Shown piece by piece: positions 1 through 9,257 of a stretch of DNA of 39,775 bases (positions within the stretch are counted from its first letter, which is position 1; every line of letters begins with the position of its first letter). The notes below the pieces were generated by a model. It had not been told where the DNA came from and made no database searches. It saw nothing but the letters and a program-made list of their open reading frames with translations. The stretch is taken from NCBI GenBank assembly GCA_013151215.1, contig JAADIS010000140.1:1-39775 (forward strand), in the 5' to 3' direction. The translations under genes were made by a program, and so were the position numbers. Origin of the DNA: Chlorobiota bacterium. Its GTDB lineage: Bacteria > Bacteroidota > Bacteroidia > Bacteroidales > F082.

Positions 1-559
1 CCCATGTTTCGCCGCTGTCGTGGCTGCGAAAAACAGTACAATAGAAATTCCCTGCATTGTCAAGTGTTAAGCTATTATAAAAGAAATCCCCTTCGGTATT
101 GCTTCCCAGAACGGGGTCGGACCGGAATATGCCAGCTTCGAGCGGTGGCAGGTTATGCCATGTTTCACCTCCGTCGTCACTATATGCCAAACCAGCCTGA
201 CGAAAATTGCTGGAAACATTGTCGAACTGTCGCCAGCCGATGACAATAAAATCCGGGTTATTGGGATCAACTGCTATACTCGGTTCGTTGGCAGCATCGC
301 CGATTATATTATCGCCATAAACATCAACATTAACTTGAGATGTGAAAAAAACGCTCGAACTCGAGCCATAGGCAGGTGATTTTTTCGGATTGATCAAAGG
401 GAGATATGCATCGTCTTGAACCTCATTATGTTGTAAGATTTGTTTATCGTTGTTTTGTGCCTTTATGGGTGAGATAAAAAAATCCAAATGGAACAATATT
501 GCTAAAATGAGCCCGGTAACCAAAAGGTTTTGTGTTTGTTTGATATATTTCTGTTTCAT
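1..559 (-). CDS. Secreted Asp-box (BNR/sialidase-fold) protein, 3' part outside window
   Basis: The reading frame opens with ATG at 557-559 on the minus strand and stays open to the window edge (186 codons), so only the N-terminal part is seen. Residues 1-34 form a signal peptide: a basic start (MKQKYIK), a hydrophobic core (LLVTGLILAILFHL) and a cleavage site after IKA, leaving Gln at +1. The mature part carries two Asp-boxes of the S-x-D-x-G-x-T-W type (SDDGGETW and SHDSGETW), the turn motif of sialidase-like beta-propellers, plus the NEPSIAVDPNNPDFIVIGW stretch common in such proteins. I infer an exported six-bladed-propeller protein. Whether it is a true sialidase cannot be judged, because the arginine triad and any C-terminal sorting domain lie outside the window. 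Confidence 0.75.
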   Translation of the reverse strand, partial: MKQKYIKQTQNLLVTGLILAILFHLDFFISPIKAQNNDKQILQHNEVQDDAYLPLINPKKSPAYGSSSSVFFTSQVNVDVYGDNIIGDAANEPSIAVDPNNPDFIVIGWRQFDNVSSNFRQAGLAYSDDGGETWHNLPPLEAGIFRSDPVLGSNTEGDFFYNSLTLDNAGNFYCTVFRSHDSGETW

Positions 560-591
560 TGTGCGAACGATTAAATTATTGGATAAACGTA

Positions 592-623
592 CAAAGTTAA
601 AATAAAATGCGTAGCATTTTTAT
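592..623 (-). promoter_or_regulatory. Putative promoter -7 box and palindrome for the Asp-box protein gene
   Basis: On the minus strand TAACTTTG (599-592) fits the Bacteroidota -7 consensus TAnnTTTG, 33 bases before the ATG. Directly upstream lies a palindrome, AAAATGC-GTA-GCATTTT (604-620), where a repressor or activator could sit in the promoter spacer. No clear -33 TTTG is present, which would fit an activator-dependent promoter. Confidence 0.4.
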
Positions 624-703
624 AAAGATTGCCTTATTAAAATTGAAGGAAACCGCTATTTTGGTCTTTGTTAATTTTTATTGTTAAAAAATCACTAAAA
701 TAC

Positions 704-735
704 TTGACATGCATAGTGTTTTTATCCTACATTTG
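704..735 (+). promoter_or_regulatory. Promoter of the marR-fad block
   Basis: TTGAC at 704-708 and TACATTTG at 728-735 (TAnnTTTG type) are separated by 19 bases, as expected for the Bacteroidota primary sigma factor. Transcription would start near 742, giving a leader of about 110 bases before the MarR gene. The next promoter-like signal downstream is weak, so this probably drives marR and the fad genes together. Confidence 0.5.
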
Positions 736-749
736 CAATGCACGCATAG
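708..749 (+). promoter_or_regulatory. Direct repeats around the -7 box, candidate MarR operator
   Basis: CATGCATAG (708-716) and CACGCATAG (741-749) differ at one base and are 33 bases apart, three helical turns, placing both on one face of the DNA around the -7 box at 728-735. A second symmetry, CACTA (693-697) with TAGTG (714-718), overlaps the upstream copy. Autoregulation by the adjacent MarR protein is an inference. Confidence 0.3.
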
Positions 750-854
750 GAAAAATTTGGTTGTATGTATTAGTTATCACTTAATCAGACTATTATAACA
801 ATTATTAATAGAATTAAGAATCAGTATTTTGATATTAAATAACAAGACTTTTTC

Positions 855-1298
855 ATGAATATAGAAGAAACAGTAGATTTTCACCTCAGGTCGGCGCTTT
901 TTGCCATGCGGAGGATGTATAATGTATTAGCTGCCGAGAACGGGATTACCCAGGGAATCGGTTATACATTGATCAATATAGGAAAGGATGGGGTTCCGGC
1001 AACCAAAATAGCACCTTTAATGGGCATGACCAGTTCTAGTTTGAGCCGCTTGCTCAAGAATATGGAAGACGACGGATATGTTTTTCGCAAACCAGATAAA
1101 AACGACAAGAGAGTGGTTAAGATTTTTGTAACCGAAAAAGGTTTCAAGCTCCGGGAACAAGTAAAGAAAGCTGTTGTTGGTTTTAATGAGAGGCTCCTGG
1201 CCAGAATAAGTTCGGAAGAACTAAAGGCTTTCGAAAAAGTTAATTCCATGATTAAGGAACAAGTTCAAAACGATTTGGATGAATTTCAGGATAGATAA
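855..1298 (+). CDS. MarR-family transcriptional regulator of the fad block
   Basis: This 147-residue protein has the MarR fold: an N-terminal helical dimerisation segment, a winged helix-turn-helix around residues 48-80 (TKIAPLMGMTSSSLSRLLKN, then the wing RKPDKNDKRVVKIFVTEKG), and a long C-terminal helix. Family members are usually dimeric repressors released by small ligands. It is the first gene of a tight same-strand series, 24 bases before the hydroxyacyl-CoA dehydrogenase gene, so the likely role is ligand-controlled repression of beta-oxidation, the ligand plausibly an acyl-CoA. That ligand is not shown by the sequence. In Bacillus the comparable regulator is a TetR-family FadR, so the regulator class differs here. 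Confidence 0.88.
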   Translation: MNIEETVDFHLRSALFAMRRMYNVLAAENGITQGIGYTLINIGKDGVPATKIAPLMGMTSSSLSRLLKNMEDDGYVFRKPDKNDKRVVKIFVTEKGFKLREQVKKAVVGFNERLLARISSEELKAFEKVNSMIKEQVQNDLDEFQDR

Positions 1299-1322
1299 AA
1301 TAAAACATTAAAACATAAATAA

Positions 1323-3725
1323 ATGAACCGTAAAATAAAAAAAATCGCAGTATTGGGCTCAGGAGTAATGGGTTCTGGAATTGCATGTCATTTTGCAAAC
1401 ATCGGCACAGAGGTTTTGCTCATCGATATTGTGCCGCGCGAACTAAATGACAAGGAAAAAGCAAAGGGCTTGACCCTTGAAAGCAAGGCGGTAAGAAACA
1501 GGATCGTAAACGATTCGCTTACGGCTGCATTAAAATCTAAGCCATCACCTATTTATAAGAAGGAGTTTGCCAAGCGGATTCAAACGGGCAATTTCGATGA
1601 TGATCTTCAAAAAATCAAAGATTGCGACTGGGTAATTGAAGTAGTAATTGAAAGGCTCGATATCAAAAAGTCGGTTTTTGAGAAAGTCGACAAATTCCGC
1701 TCAGCGGGAACACTTGTAACATCCAATACCTCAGGCATTTCCGTTGAGGCAATGATAGAAGGTAGAAGCGATGATTTCAAGATGCATTTCTGTGGAACCC
1801 ACTTTTTCAATCCACCACGTTATCTTCAACTTTTCGAGATTATTCCAACCTCTCAAACAGATGCCGAAGTTCTTTCGTTCCTGACAGGCTATTCTTCCAA
1901 ATTTCTTGGGAAAACACCTGTTTTGGCAAAAGATACTCCTGCGTTTATCGCAAACAGGATTGGCACCTTCAGTATTATGGAATTGTTCAATAATGTAAAA
2001 TCGTATGGGCTTACAGTCCCTGAAATCGATAAGCTTACAGGACCTGTTATCGGACGGGCAAAGTCGGCGACATTCCGTACTGCCGACATTGTTGGGCTCG
2101 ACACTTTGGTTCATGTAGCCAATAATATTAGAGAAACCACCAAAGATGAAGCAAATGAATTGTTTGCCATTCCGGATTATCTGCAAAAGATGCTGGATAA
2201 TAAATGCTTAGGCTCAAAAACAAAGCAAGGCTTCTTTAAAAAAGTTGTTGAGGACGGAAAGAAAAAATTCCTATCAATAAACTTTGATACTCTTGAATAC
2301 GAAGAATCGCCAAAACCTAAATTCAGTGTTTTCGAAAAAACAAAATCAATAGATGATTTAAAGAAGCGCATGCCAATACTGCTAGGCGACAAGGGTAAGG
2401 CGGGAGAGTTCTACAGATCTGCCTTTTACTCCCTGTTCCAGTTTTCGTCAAATCGCATCCCGGAAATCTCCGATGATATTTATAAAGTTGACGATGCGAT
2501 GAATGCCGGCTTTGGTTGGAAGCTGGGGCCTTTTCAAACCTGGGATGCCGTTGGTGTGGAAGGAACAGTGAAAGCCATGGAAGAAGCAGGCAAAAAAGCC
2601 TCCCAGTGGGTTTACGATATGCTGGAAGCAGGTGTCGAATCATTTTATAAAGTTGAAAATAATTTGAAGTATTGCTACGATATCCCATCAAAATCGTATA
2701 AAGTCATTCCTGGTCAGGAAGGACGCTTGTCGCTGGAAGTTTTGCGCCATACAAATATTCTTTGGGAGAATAACGACCTCACTGTCATAGATTTAGGTGA
2801 TGGCGTCATCAATGCTGAAATCCATACTAAAATGAATACCATAGGAGCAGGCGTACTTGAAGGATTAAACAAGGCGGTAGATATGGCCGAGGCGGATTAT
2901 AAAGCCCTTGTGATTTCCAACGAAGGGGATCATTTTTCTGCTGGAGCAAATGTGGGCATGATTTATATGCTTGCGATAGAGCAAGAATGGGAAGAGTTGG
3001 ATCTGGCTGTTCAATGGTTCCAGAAAACAACTATGCGAATGCGCTATTCCTCAATACCAGTTATAGCTGCTCCGCACGGTATGGCCTTGGGTGGAGGATG
3101 CGAGCTTTGCATGCATAGCGACAAAGTGCTTGCTCATGCCGAAACTTATATGGGTTTGGTTGAATTTGGTGTCGGGCTTATCCCGGGCGGCGGTGGAACA
3201 AAAGAGTTTGCGGTTCGGCTTTCAGATGAATTGAATGATGGTGACATACGCACAAACGCATTCCTGAACAGGTATTTGAGTATCGGACAGGCAAAGGTTT
3301 CAACTTCTGCTTATGAAGCATTCGATTTGGGTTATTTGCGCAAAGGTATCGATGAGGTTATCGTAAGTCGTGCCCATCATCTGGCTTATGCCAAAAATAT
3401 TGCTTTGCAAATGGCCGACAAAGGTTATACTCAGCCGGCTCCACGAAACGACATTAAAATACTCGGCAAGGAAGCCATGGGAATGGTTTATGTTGGCGCC
3501 GACGGTTTTACTACAGGAAATTATATGTCGGAACACGATAAAATTATAGCCGAAAAACTAGGTAGCGTTATGGCAGGTGGGGATATTTCCCTGGCATTGA
3601 CAGAAGTTTCTGAACAGTATCTGCTTAATCTCGAAAGAAAGGCCTTCATGGAATTATGTTCTACGAGGAAAACCCTGGAAAGGATACAAAGCCTTATTAC
3701 CAAAGGAAAAATTTTAAGAAATTAA
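1323..3725 (+). CDS. fadN: 3-hydroxyacyl-CoA dehydrogenase / enoyl-CoA hydratase (FadN type)
   Basis: An 800-residue bifunctional beta-oxidation enzyme with the dehydrogenase domains first and the crotonase domain last, the order of Bacillus FadN and the reverse of proteobacterial FadB. The NAD-binding loop GSGVMG is at residues 12-17, and the dehydrogenase catalytic His is probably H160 in GTHFFNPP. The C-terminal crotonase domain (about 490-760) has an oxyanion-hole stretch HFSAGANV and the two catalytic glutamates E594 (GGGCEL) and E614 (LVEFGVG), spaced 20 residues apart as in crotonase. It hydrates trans-2-enoyl-CoA and oxidises the 3-hydroxyacyl-CoA. It lies 24 bases after marR and 18 before the thiolase, clearly one operon. 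Confidence 0.95.
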   Translation: MNRKIKKIAVLGSGVMGSGIACHFANIGTEVLLIDIVPRELNDKEKAKGLTLESKAVRNRIVNDSLTAALKSKPSPIYKKEFAKRIQTGNFDDDLQKIKDCDWVIEVVIERLDIKKSVFEKVDKFRSAGTLVTSNTSGISVEAMIEGRSDDFKMHFCGTHFFNPPRYLQLFEIIPTSQTDAEVLSFLTGYSSKFLGKTPVLAKDTPAFIANRIGTFSIMELFNNVKSYGLTVPEIDKLTGPVIGRAKSATFRTADIVGLDTLVHVANNIRETTKDEANELFAIPDYLQKMLDNKCLGSKTKQGFFKKVVEDGKKKFLSINFDTLEYEESPKPKFSVFEKTKSIDDLKKRMPILLGDKGKAGEFYRSAFYSLFQFSSNRIPEISDDIYKVDDAMNAGFGWKLGPFQTWDAVGVEGTVKAMEEAGKKASQWVYDMLEAGVESFYKVENNLKYCYDIPSKSYKVIPGQEGRLSLEVLRHTNILWENNDLTVIDLGDGVINAEIHTKMNTIGAGVLEGLNKAVDMAEADYKALVISNEGDHFSAGANVGMIYMLAIEQEWEELDLAVQWFQKTTMRMRYSSIPVIAAPHGMALGGGCELCMHSDKVLAHAETYMGLVEFGVGLIPGGGGTKEFAVRLSDELNDGDIRTNAFLNRYLSIGQAKVSTSAYEAFDLGYLRKGIDEVIVSRAHHLAYAKNIALQMADKGYTQPAPRNDIKILGKEAMGMVYVGADGFTTGNYMSEHDKIIAEKLGSVMAGGDISLALTEVSEQYLLNLERKAFMELCSTRKTLERIQSLITKGKILRN

Positions 3726-3743
3726 TAAAGAAAAAATATAATC

Positions 3744-4916
3744 ATGGATGCATATATAGTAGGAGGATATCGCTCAGCAATCGGTAAGGCACCTAGAGGA
3801 AGCTTTCGATTTACACGCCCCGATGACATTGCTTCGGCAGTTATCAAACATTTGATGAACGATTTTCCGCAAATAGAAAAGACCAGAATAGATGATGTTG
3901 CAGTCGGCAACGCCTTTCCCGAGGCTGAATCGGGATTTAATATGGGACGGCTTTTGTCGCTTATGTCGCTCGACACCGTTGAAGTACCCGGTTCAACGGT
4001 TAATAGGTACTGTGCTTCAGGACTGGAAACCATTGCTATAGCATCATCGAAAATTACTGCGGGCATAGCCGATATAATTATTGCCGGTGGTGCCGAGAGT
4101 ATGTCGATGATCAATATGGGAGGCTGGCGAATGGTACCGAATCCCGATGTTGCCAAAGTAAATCCTAAGTGGTTTTTAAGCATGGGATTAACGTCGGAAA
4201 TGGTGTCGAAAGAGTATAATGTTTCACGCGAAGAGCAAGATGCCTTTGCCGTTAAATCGGTTGAAAAGGCCATTGCAGCAATCGATGCCGGCTATTTTAA
4301 AGATCAGATAGTTCCTATTACCATTAAGGAGAATTATTATAAAAATGGTAAAATGGAAAGTCGTGAAACGGTTTTTGATACCGATGAGGGTCCTCGTAGG
4401 GGAACCACCATAGAAGCATTGGCAAGACTAAAACCTGCCTTTGCCGCCGACGGAAGTTCAACGGCGGGAAACTCCTCACAAATGTCGGACGGTGCAGGTT
4501 TTGTTTTAGTTGTTTCCGAAAAAATCCTAAAAGAATATGATTTGACCCCCATAGCACGCCTTGTTGATTATCAGGTTGCCGGTGTTGAACCTTATAAAAT
4601 GGGAATAGGACCAGTGGCTGCAATTCCTAAGGTGCTTAAACACTCCGGCCTTAAAAAAGATGATATCGACCTGATCGAACTGAACGAAGCCTTTGCATCA
4701 CAATCGATAGCAGTTATAAAAGAGCTTGGATTAGATCCCGAAAAAGTGAATGTTAATGGAGGTGCAATAGCCCTTGGTCACCCTCTCGGGGCAACAGGAG
4801 GAAAACTCACTGTCCAGATTCTAAATGAGTTAAGGCGTCGTGGTGGAAAATACGGCATGGTAACTATGTGTATAGGAACCGGGCAAGGTGGTGCAGGAAT
4901 ATTTGAACTGCTTTAA
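3744..4916 (+). CDS. fadA: Acetyl-CoA acyltransferase (3-ketoacyl-CoA thiolase)
   Basis: A 390-residue thiolase, the normal family length, catalysing CoA-dependent cleavage of 3-ketoacyl-CoA to acetyl-CoA and a shortened acyl-CoA. The nucleophile is C90 in NRYCASG, the general-base residues are H346 in GHPLGATG and C376 in CIGTGQGG, and the GGAESMS loop is intact. It follows the FadN-type enzyme by 18 bases and precedes the acyl-CoA dehydrogenase by 67, reproducing the fadN-fadA-fadE order known in Bacillus subtilis. A biosynthetic acetyl-CoA acetyltransferase role is possible for the family, but the context favours fatty-acid degradation. Confidence 0.94.
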   Translation: MDAYIVGGYRSAIGKAPRGSFRFTRPDDIASAVIKHLMNDFPQIEKTRIDDVAVGNAFPEAESGFNMGRLLSLMSLDTVEVPGSTVNRYCASGLETIAIASSKITAGIADIIIAGGAESMSMINMGGWRMVPNPDVAKVNPKWFLSMGLTSEMVSKEYNVSREEQDAFAVKSVEKAIAAIDAGYFKDQIVPITIKENYYKNGKMESRETVFDTDEGPRRGTTIEALARLKPAFAADGSSTAGNSSQMSDGAGFVLVVSEKILKEYDLTPIARLVDYQVAGVEPYKMGIGPVAAIPKVLKHSGLKKDDIDLIELNEAFASQSIAVIKELGLDPEKVNVNGGAIALGHPLGATGGKLTVQILNELRRRGGKYGMVTMCIGTGQGGAGIFELL

Positions 4917-4983
4917 AAAATCTTGATTCAAAGTTCAATAAAAAAACATTTTACATAAAAATAGCATATAAAAACTTAAAATA

Positions 4984-6768
4984 ATGAATGATAAAAAAGT
5001 ATTGAAAGGTGGTGAGTTCCTGATTCGTGAAACCGATGCACAGGATGTGTTCATACCTGAGGAATTTAACGAAGAACAGCGCATGATGGCGCAAACATGC
5101 AAGGAATTTACCGATACACAGGTTAACCCTAATATGGATCAGTTGGAAACGCATGATCGTGAGCTGCTGAAAAAATTGTTGAAAGATGCCGGGGAACTGG
5201 GATTGCTAGGCATTTCGATCCCTGAGGAATACGAGGGATTCGGACAAAATTTTGTTACCAGTATGCTTACAACCGAAGAAATGGGCAAGGGTTATAGTTT
5301 TGCTGTTGCATTTTCTGCCCATGTAGGTATCGGAACCCTGCCTATTCTTTATTATGGCAACGAAGAGCAAAAACAAAAATATATCCCTCGTCTGGCGAGC
5401 GGCGAACTTATTGGGGCATACTGTCTTACCGAAGCCGAAGCCGGTTCCGACCCCAACTCAGGAAAAGCCGAGGCCGTTTTAACGGACGACGGAAAACATT
5501 ATGTCCTAAACGGGGTAAAAATCTGGATCACAAATGGTGGCGTTGCCGACTTGTTCATAGTTTTCGCTAAGATTAAAGGCGACAAAAACCTGAGTGCCTT
5601 TATAGTCGAAAAAGAATGGGAAGGAGTTGGGATTGGTGCCGACGAGGAAAAAATGGGCATAAAAGGCTCCACTACCATACAATTATATCTCGACGATGTT
5701 AAAGTGCCTGTTGAAAACCTTTTGGGCGAACAAAATTCAGGATTTAAAATAGCCTTGAATATTCTCAACCTGGGAAGGATAAAATTATCTGGAGCAACTG
5801 TCGGGGCTTCAAAAGCCACAATCGATGTTGCTGTTAACTATGCTAACGAAAGAAAACAGTTCGGTACTCTTATTTCGAGTTTTGGTGCGATAAAACATAA
5901 ATTATCAGAAATGGCAATTCGTACTTTTGCCTCTGAATCGCTGACTTACAGGGCAAGCCAAAATATCGACGATGCAATTGAAGGGTTTATAGCCGAGGGA
6001 ATGGACAAGGGAAAAGCCAGTTTGGAAGGTATTCGCCAGTATGCCATAGAGGCATCAATTGCAAAGGTGTTTGGTTCCGAGGTGTTGGATTATGTTGTTG
6101 ACGAAGGCGTTCAAATTTATGGAGGAATGGGCTATTCAGCCGAAACACCGGTTGAGCGTGCTTATCGCGACAGCAGGATTAACAGGATTTTTGAAGGTAC
6201 TAACGAAATCAACAGAATGGTTACCGTTGGCGAACTTCTCAAAAGAGGAATGAAAGGGGAATTGGATTTGCTAACTCCTGCCAAAGCAGTTGCCGGCGAA
6301 CTAATGGGAATACCAGATTTTGGTGCTGCAAGCCCAACTTATTGGGAAGCAAAACATAAACTAATAGTAAATTTCAAAAAATCCATTTTGATGGTAGCCG
6401 GTGCCGCACTGCAGAAGTTCATGGATAAGTTTGCTGATGAACAGGAAATAATCATGAACCTTGCCGATATGCTTATGATGACTTATGCTGCCGAGTCGAT
6501 GTTGCTTAGGATTGAAAAACTCAATTCAATGTATGATGAAGCAAAAATGGAAATTTATAAGGATATGTTGGATGTTTATTTTTACGATACAGCACCAAAG
6601 ATCCATAAATTTGGTTTGGATGCGATAAACTCATTTGCGCAAGGCGACGAATTGATGGGAATGACGATGGGGATGAAGAGGTTTACCAAAGTTGCTGCCG
6701 TCAATGTTGTTGCTGCACGTCGCAAAATTGCAGATCGCGTAATCGAAGCCAATAAATATAATTTATAA
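4984..6768 (+). CDS. fadE: Long-type acyl-CoA dehydrogenase (FadE of the fadNAE type)
   Basis: A 594-residue flavoprotein: the usual acyl-CoA dehydrogenase core (residues about 20-430) followed by a helical C-terminal extension of about 160 residues, as in very-long-chain dehydrogenases and in Bacillus FadE, which has the same length. The substrate and FAD-binding signature YCLTEAEAGSDPNSGKA and the C-terminal IYGGMGYSAETPVER are clear; the probable catalytic base is E404 in RIFEGTNEINR. It introduces the trans-2 double bond in acyl-CoA and passes electrons to ETF. It is the third enzyme gene of the beta-oxidation operon; EtfBA are encoded near the other end of the window. Confidence 0.93.
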   Translation: MNDKKVLKGGEFLIRETDAQDVFIPEEFNEEQRMMAQTCKEFTDTQVNPNMDQLETHDRELLKKLLKDAGELGLLGISIPEEYEGFGQNFVTSMLTTEEMGKGYSFAVAFSAHVGIGTLPILYYGNEEQKQKYIPRLASGELIGAYCLTEAEAGSDPNSGKAEAVLTDDGKHYVLNGVKIWITNGGVADLFIVFAKIKGDKNLSAFIVEKEWEGVGIGADEEKMGIKGSTTIQLYLDDVKVPVENLLGEQNSGFKIALNILNLGRIKLSGATVGASKATIDVAVNYANERKQFGTLISSFGAIKHKLSEMAIRTFASESLTYRASQNIDDAIEGFIAEGMDKGKASLEGIRQYAIEASIAKVFGSEVLDYVVDEGVQIYGGMGYSAETPVERAYRDSRINRIFEGTNEINRMVTVGELLKRGMKGELDLLTPAKAVAGELMGIPDFGAASPTYWEAKHKLIVNFKKSILMVAGAALQKFMDKFADEQEIIMNLADMLMMTYAAESMLLRIEKLNSMYDEAKMEIYKDMLDVYFYDTAPKIHKFGLDAINSFAQGDELMGMTMGMKRFTKVAAVNVVAARRKIADRVIEANKYNL

Positions 6769-6797
6769 AAACTAACGAACCCTCTGGGTATGTTTAA

Positions 6798-6839
6798 GAG
6801 TGTTGGAGCGTATATGGATTTTCATTCGTTCCAACACTC
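6798..6839 (+). other. Strong hairpin between fadE and the hotdog gene
   Basis: The arms GAGTGTTGGAGCG (6798-6810) and CGTTCCAACACTC (6827-6839) pair over 13 positions with one G-U wobble and a 16-base loop. There is no T-run on either side in either direction, so it does not look like a canonical terminator. It may slow transcription, protect the 3' end of the upstream message or be a processing site. Confidence 0.55.
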
Positions 6840-6857
6840 AAAAAAACCATCTGTTTT

Positions 6858-7340
6858 ATGCCGAATAATAAAATACAGTCCCTTGCTAAAAGCCCGCTTA
6901 AGATGAAACTTTTCATGCTTACACATTTACCAATGGGTTTTATTGCAGGATTGAAAATCATAAAACTTGATAATGAAGGCTCCGAAATCTCGGTTCCTTA
7001 CAAGTTCGTAAATAAGAATCCTTTTAAGTCGATGTATTTTGCTGTTCAGGCAATGGCTGCCGAGTTGTCGTCCGGAATTATAGCTTTGGCTGAGGTTAGC
7101 CGGGCAAGTGTCCCAGTTTCGATGTTGGTTCTGGATATGAAGGCATCTTTCCAAAAGAAAGCCCGGTCAAAGATTCGTTTTCAATGTTCAGACGCCCCTA
7201 AAATTAAGGCAGCCATCGAAAAAAGCATACTTACCGGTGAGGGTCAAGTTGTGGATGTTAGCACTAAAGGTGTTGATAAAGAGGGCGATATCGTGGCGGA
7301 GTTTGGTTTTACCTGGACTTTTAAACCAAAGGGCAAATAA
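6858..7340 (+). CDS. Hotdog-fold protein of the DUF4442/PaaI type, probable acyl-CoA thioesterase
   Basis: A 160-residue protein with the alternating strand pattern and central helix of a single hotdog domain; the segment NPFKSMYFAVQAMAAELSSG (about 53-72) occupies the place of the PaaI-type catalytic helix, with the Glu of AAELSSG a candidate catalytic residue. The C-terminal strands include GEGQVVDVSTKGVDKEGDIV. DUF4442 proteins are thioesterase-like but mostly uncharacterised. Lying between the acyl-CoA dehydrogenase and the acyl-CoA synthetase, it may hydrolyse stalled acyl-CoA and release CoA. Function is inferred from fold and context. It follows the hairpin at 6798-6839, so its expression may be set separately. 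Confidence 0.75.
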   Translation: MPNNKIQSLAKSPLKMKLFMLTHLPMGFIAGLKIIKLDNEGSEISVPYKFVNKNPFKSMYFAVQAMAAELSSGIIALAEVSRASVPVSMLVLDMKASFQKKARSKIRFQCSDAPKIKAAIEKSILTGEGQVVDVSTKGVDKEGDIVAEFGFTWTFKPKGK

Positions 7341-7439
7341 TACGATAATTATATTTTCGGGTTTTTTGTATCTTAGTAACCGAAATTATTCGTTTTTTCC
7401 TTTAATCAAGGAATTTTTTTATACACAAATAATATAGAT

Positions 7440-9257
7440 ATGGTACTTAAACGCACATTCGACATTATTGACCTGAACTTTGCCAACCGACAAAGAGAAG
7501 ATGCTCTTGCCGTAAAACGCGGGGGCGTTTGGGAGAAATTTTCCACTGCTCAATATAAAGAGTATGTTGATGCTTTTAGCTATGGTTTATTAGCAATGGG
7601 CTTTCAAAAAGGCGATAAGATAGTTACTGTTTCGAATAATCGACCGGAATGGAATTTCATCGACAACGGTATGGCCCAGATCGGGGTGGTTCATGTGCCT
7701 ATTTATGCCAATCAGGGTTTTGAGGAATATGTACATATATTAAACCATTCCGATGCGCGCATGCTCATAGTTTCTTCAAAGGACTTTTACGATAAAGTTA
7801 TTGAACCTTCAAAAAGTGCACCTAAAATAAAATCTGTTTATAGCTTCGATGAAATCAAGTCGGTGAAAAACTGGATGGAAATCATTGACCTGGGAAGGAA
7901 AGAAAAAGCGAATTATGAAAGCAAGCTGAAAGAGATAAAATCCTCGATAGACGAAAACGATTTGATGTCGATAATATACACATCCGGGACAACTGGCCTT
8001 TCCAAAGGGGTCATGCTTTCCCACAAAAACTTTGTGCAGAACGTAATAGCGACCATCGATATACTGCCCGTGAAACCTGAGGACAGGTTTTTGAGCTTCC
8101 TTCCTTTATGCCATGTGTTCGAGCGAATGGTAAATTATCTTGTTCAGCATAGGGGTTGTGGTGTGTATTATGCTGAAAGCGTGGACACTATCGGTGAAAA
8201 CCTCCGGGAGGTGAACCCTAACGGTTTTGCCGCCGTACCAAGAGTAATTGAAAAACTATATGATAAACTGATATTAAAGGGAAAGGAACTTAAAGGAATT
8301 AAGAAAGGCTTGTTTTTCTGGGCTGTTGAACTGGGACTTAAATATGAGCTTAATAATGCAAACGGAAAATGGTACGAGATGCAGCGTAAAATTGCCGACA
8401 AGCTTATTTTCAGTAAATGGCGAGAGGCACTTGGCGGTAAAATAGATGTTATTGTCTCTGGTGGAGCTGCATTGCAACCACGTTTGGCAAGGGTGTTCAA
8501 TGCTGCGGGGATACCAATTTTGGAAGGTTACGGACTAACCGAGACCTCTCCGGTCATCGCAGTGAACCACAGGTATTTCCCTCATATGAAATTTGGTACT
8601 GTTGGCCCCCTTCTGGACAATGTTGAGGTAAAGATTGCCGATGACGGTGAAATATTGATGAGAGGCCCTAGCCTGATGATAGGTTATTATAAGGACGAGG
8701 AAAAAACCAAAGAGGTGATAGATGAGGAAGGTTGGTTTCATACCGGTGATATAGGTGAGCTGCATGAGCATAATATCTTGAAAATCACCGACAGGAAAAA
8801 GGAGATATTCAAGCTTTCCACAGGGAAATACATTGCTCCGCAAGTTGTGGAAAACCGTTTTAAGGAATCCTCGTTTATAGAGCAAATCATGGTGGTTGGC
8901 GCCGGCGAGAAATACGCAGCCGCAATTATTTGCCCTGCGTTTCATTTCCTTCATGGATGGTGTGCCCGCCATGGCGTTAAATTTAGGGATAATATGGATT
9001 TAATACAGCATCCGAAGGTGATCGACAGATATCAAAAGGAGGTTGATAAAATAAATAAAGAGTTCGGCAATTACCGCCAATTGAAAAAATTTGAACTTAC
9101 TTGTTCCGAATGGACACCGGAAACTGGTGAATTGTCGCCAACCTTAAAGGTAAAACGTAAATTCCTGAAGGAAAAATATAAAGTTAAACTAGATAAACTT
9201 TATGGCTATACTGATGAAGACGGCTTGGTGGGATTACCGGAAAATGATGCTGAATAA
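7440..9257 (+). CDS. Long-chain acyl-CoA synthetase (AMP-forming)
   Basis: A 605-residue ANL-superfamily adenylate-forming enzyme that activates fatty acids with ATP and CoA. The P-loop-like motif YTSGTTGLSKG is at about 180-190, the A5 motif GYGLTETSP at about 363-371, the A7 motif GWFHTGDIGE at about 433, and the hinge ITDRKKEIFKLSTGKYIAPQ begins near 450. The length and the bubblegum/ACSL-like C-terminus (LTCSEWTPETGELSPTLKVK) fit the long-chain class. It sits 99 bases after the hotdog gene and 136 before the FeS oxidoreductase gene, same strand. It is the entry step for the pathway encoded upstream. Confidence 0.93.
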   Translation: MVLKRTFDIIDLNFANRQREDALAVKRGGVWEKFSTAQYKEYVDAFSYGLLAMGFQKGDKIVTVSNNRPEWNFIDNGMAQIGVVHVPIYANQGFEEYVHILNHSDARMLIVSSKDFYDKVIEPSKSAPKIKSVYSFDEIKSVKNWMEIIDLGRKEKANYESKLKEIKSSIDENDLMSIIYTSGTTGLSKGVMLSHKNFVQNVIATIDILPVKPEDRFLSFLPLCHVFERMVNYLVQHRGCGVYYAESVDTIGENLREVNPNGFAAVPRVIEKLYDKLILKGKELKGIKKGLFFWAVELGLKYELNNANGKWYEMQRKIADKLIFSKWREALGGKIDVIVSGGAALQPRLARVFNAAGIPILEGYGLTETSPVIAVNHRYFPHMKFGTVGPLLDNVEVKIADDGEILMRGPSLMIGYYKDEEKTKEVIDEEGWFHTGDIGELHEHNILKITDRKKEIFKLSTGKYIAPQVVENRFKESSFIEQIMVVGAGEKYAAAIICPAFHFLHGWCARHGVKFRDNMDLIQHPKVIDRYQKEVDKINKEFGNYRQLKKFELTCSEWTPETGELSPTLKVKRKFLKEKYKVKLDKLYGYTDEDGLVGLPENDAE

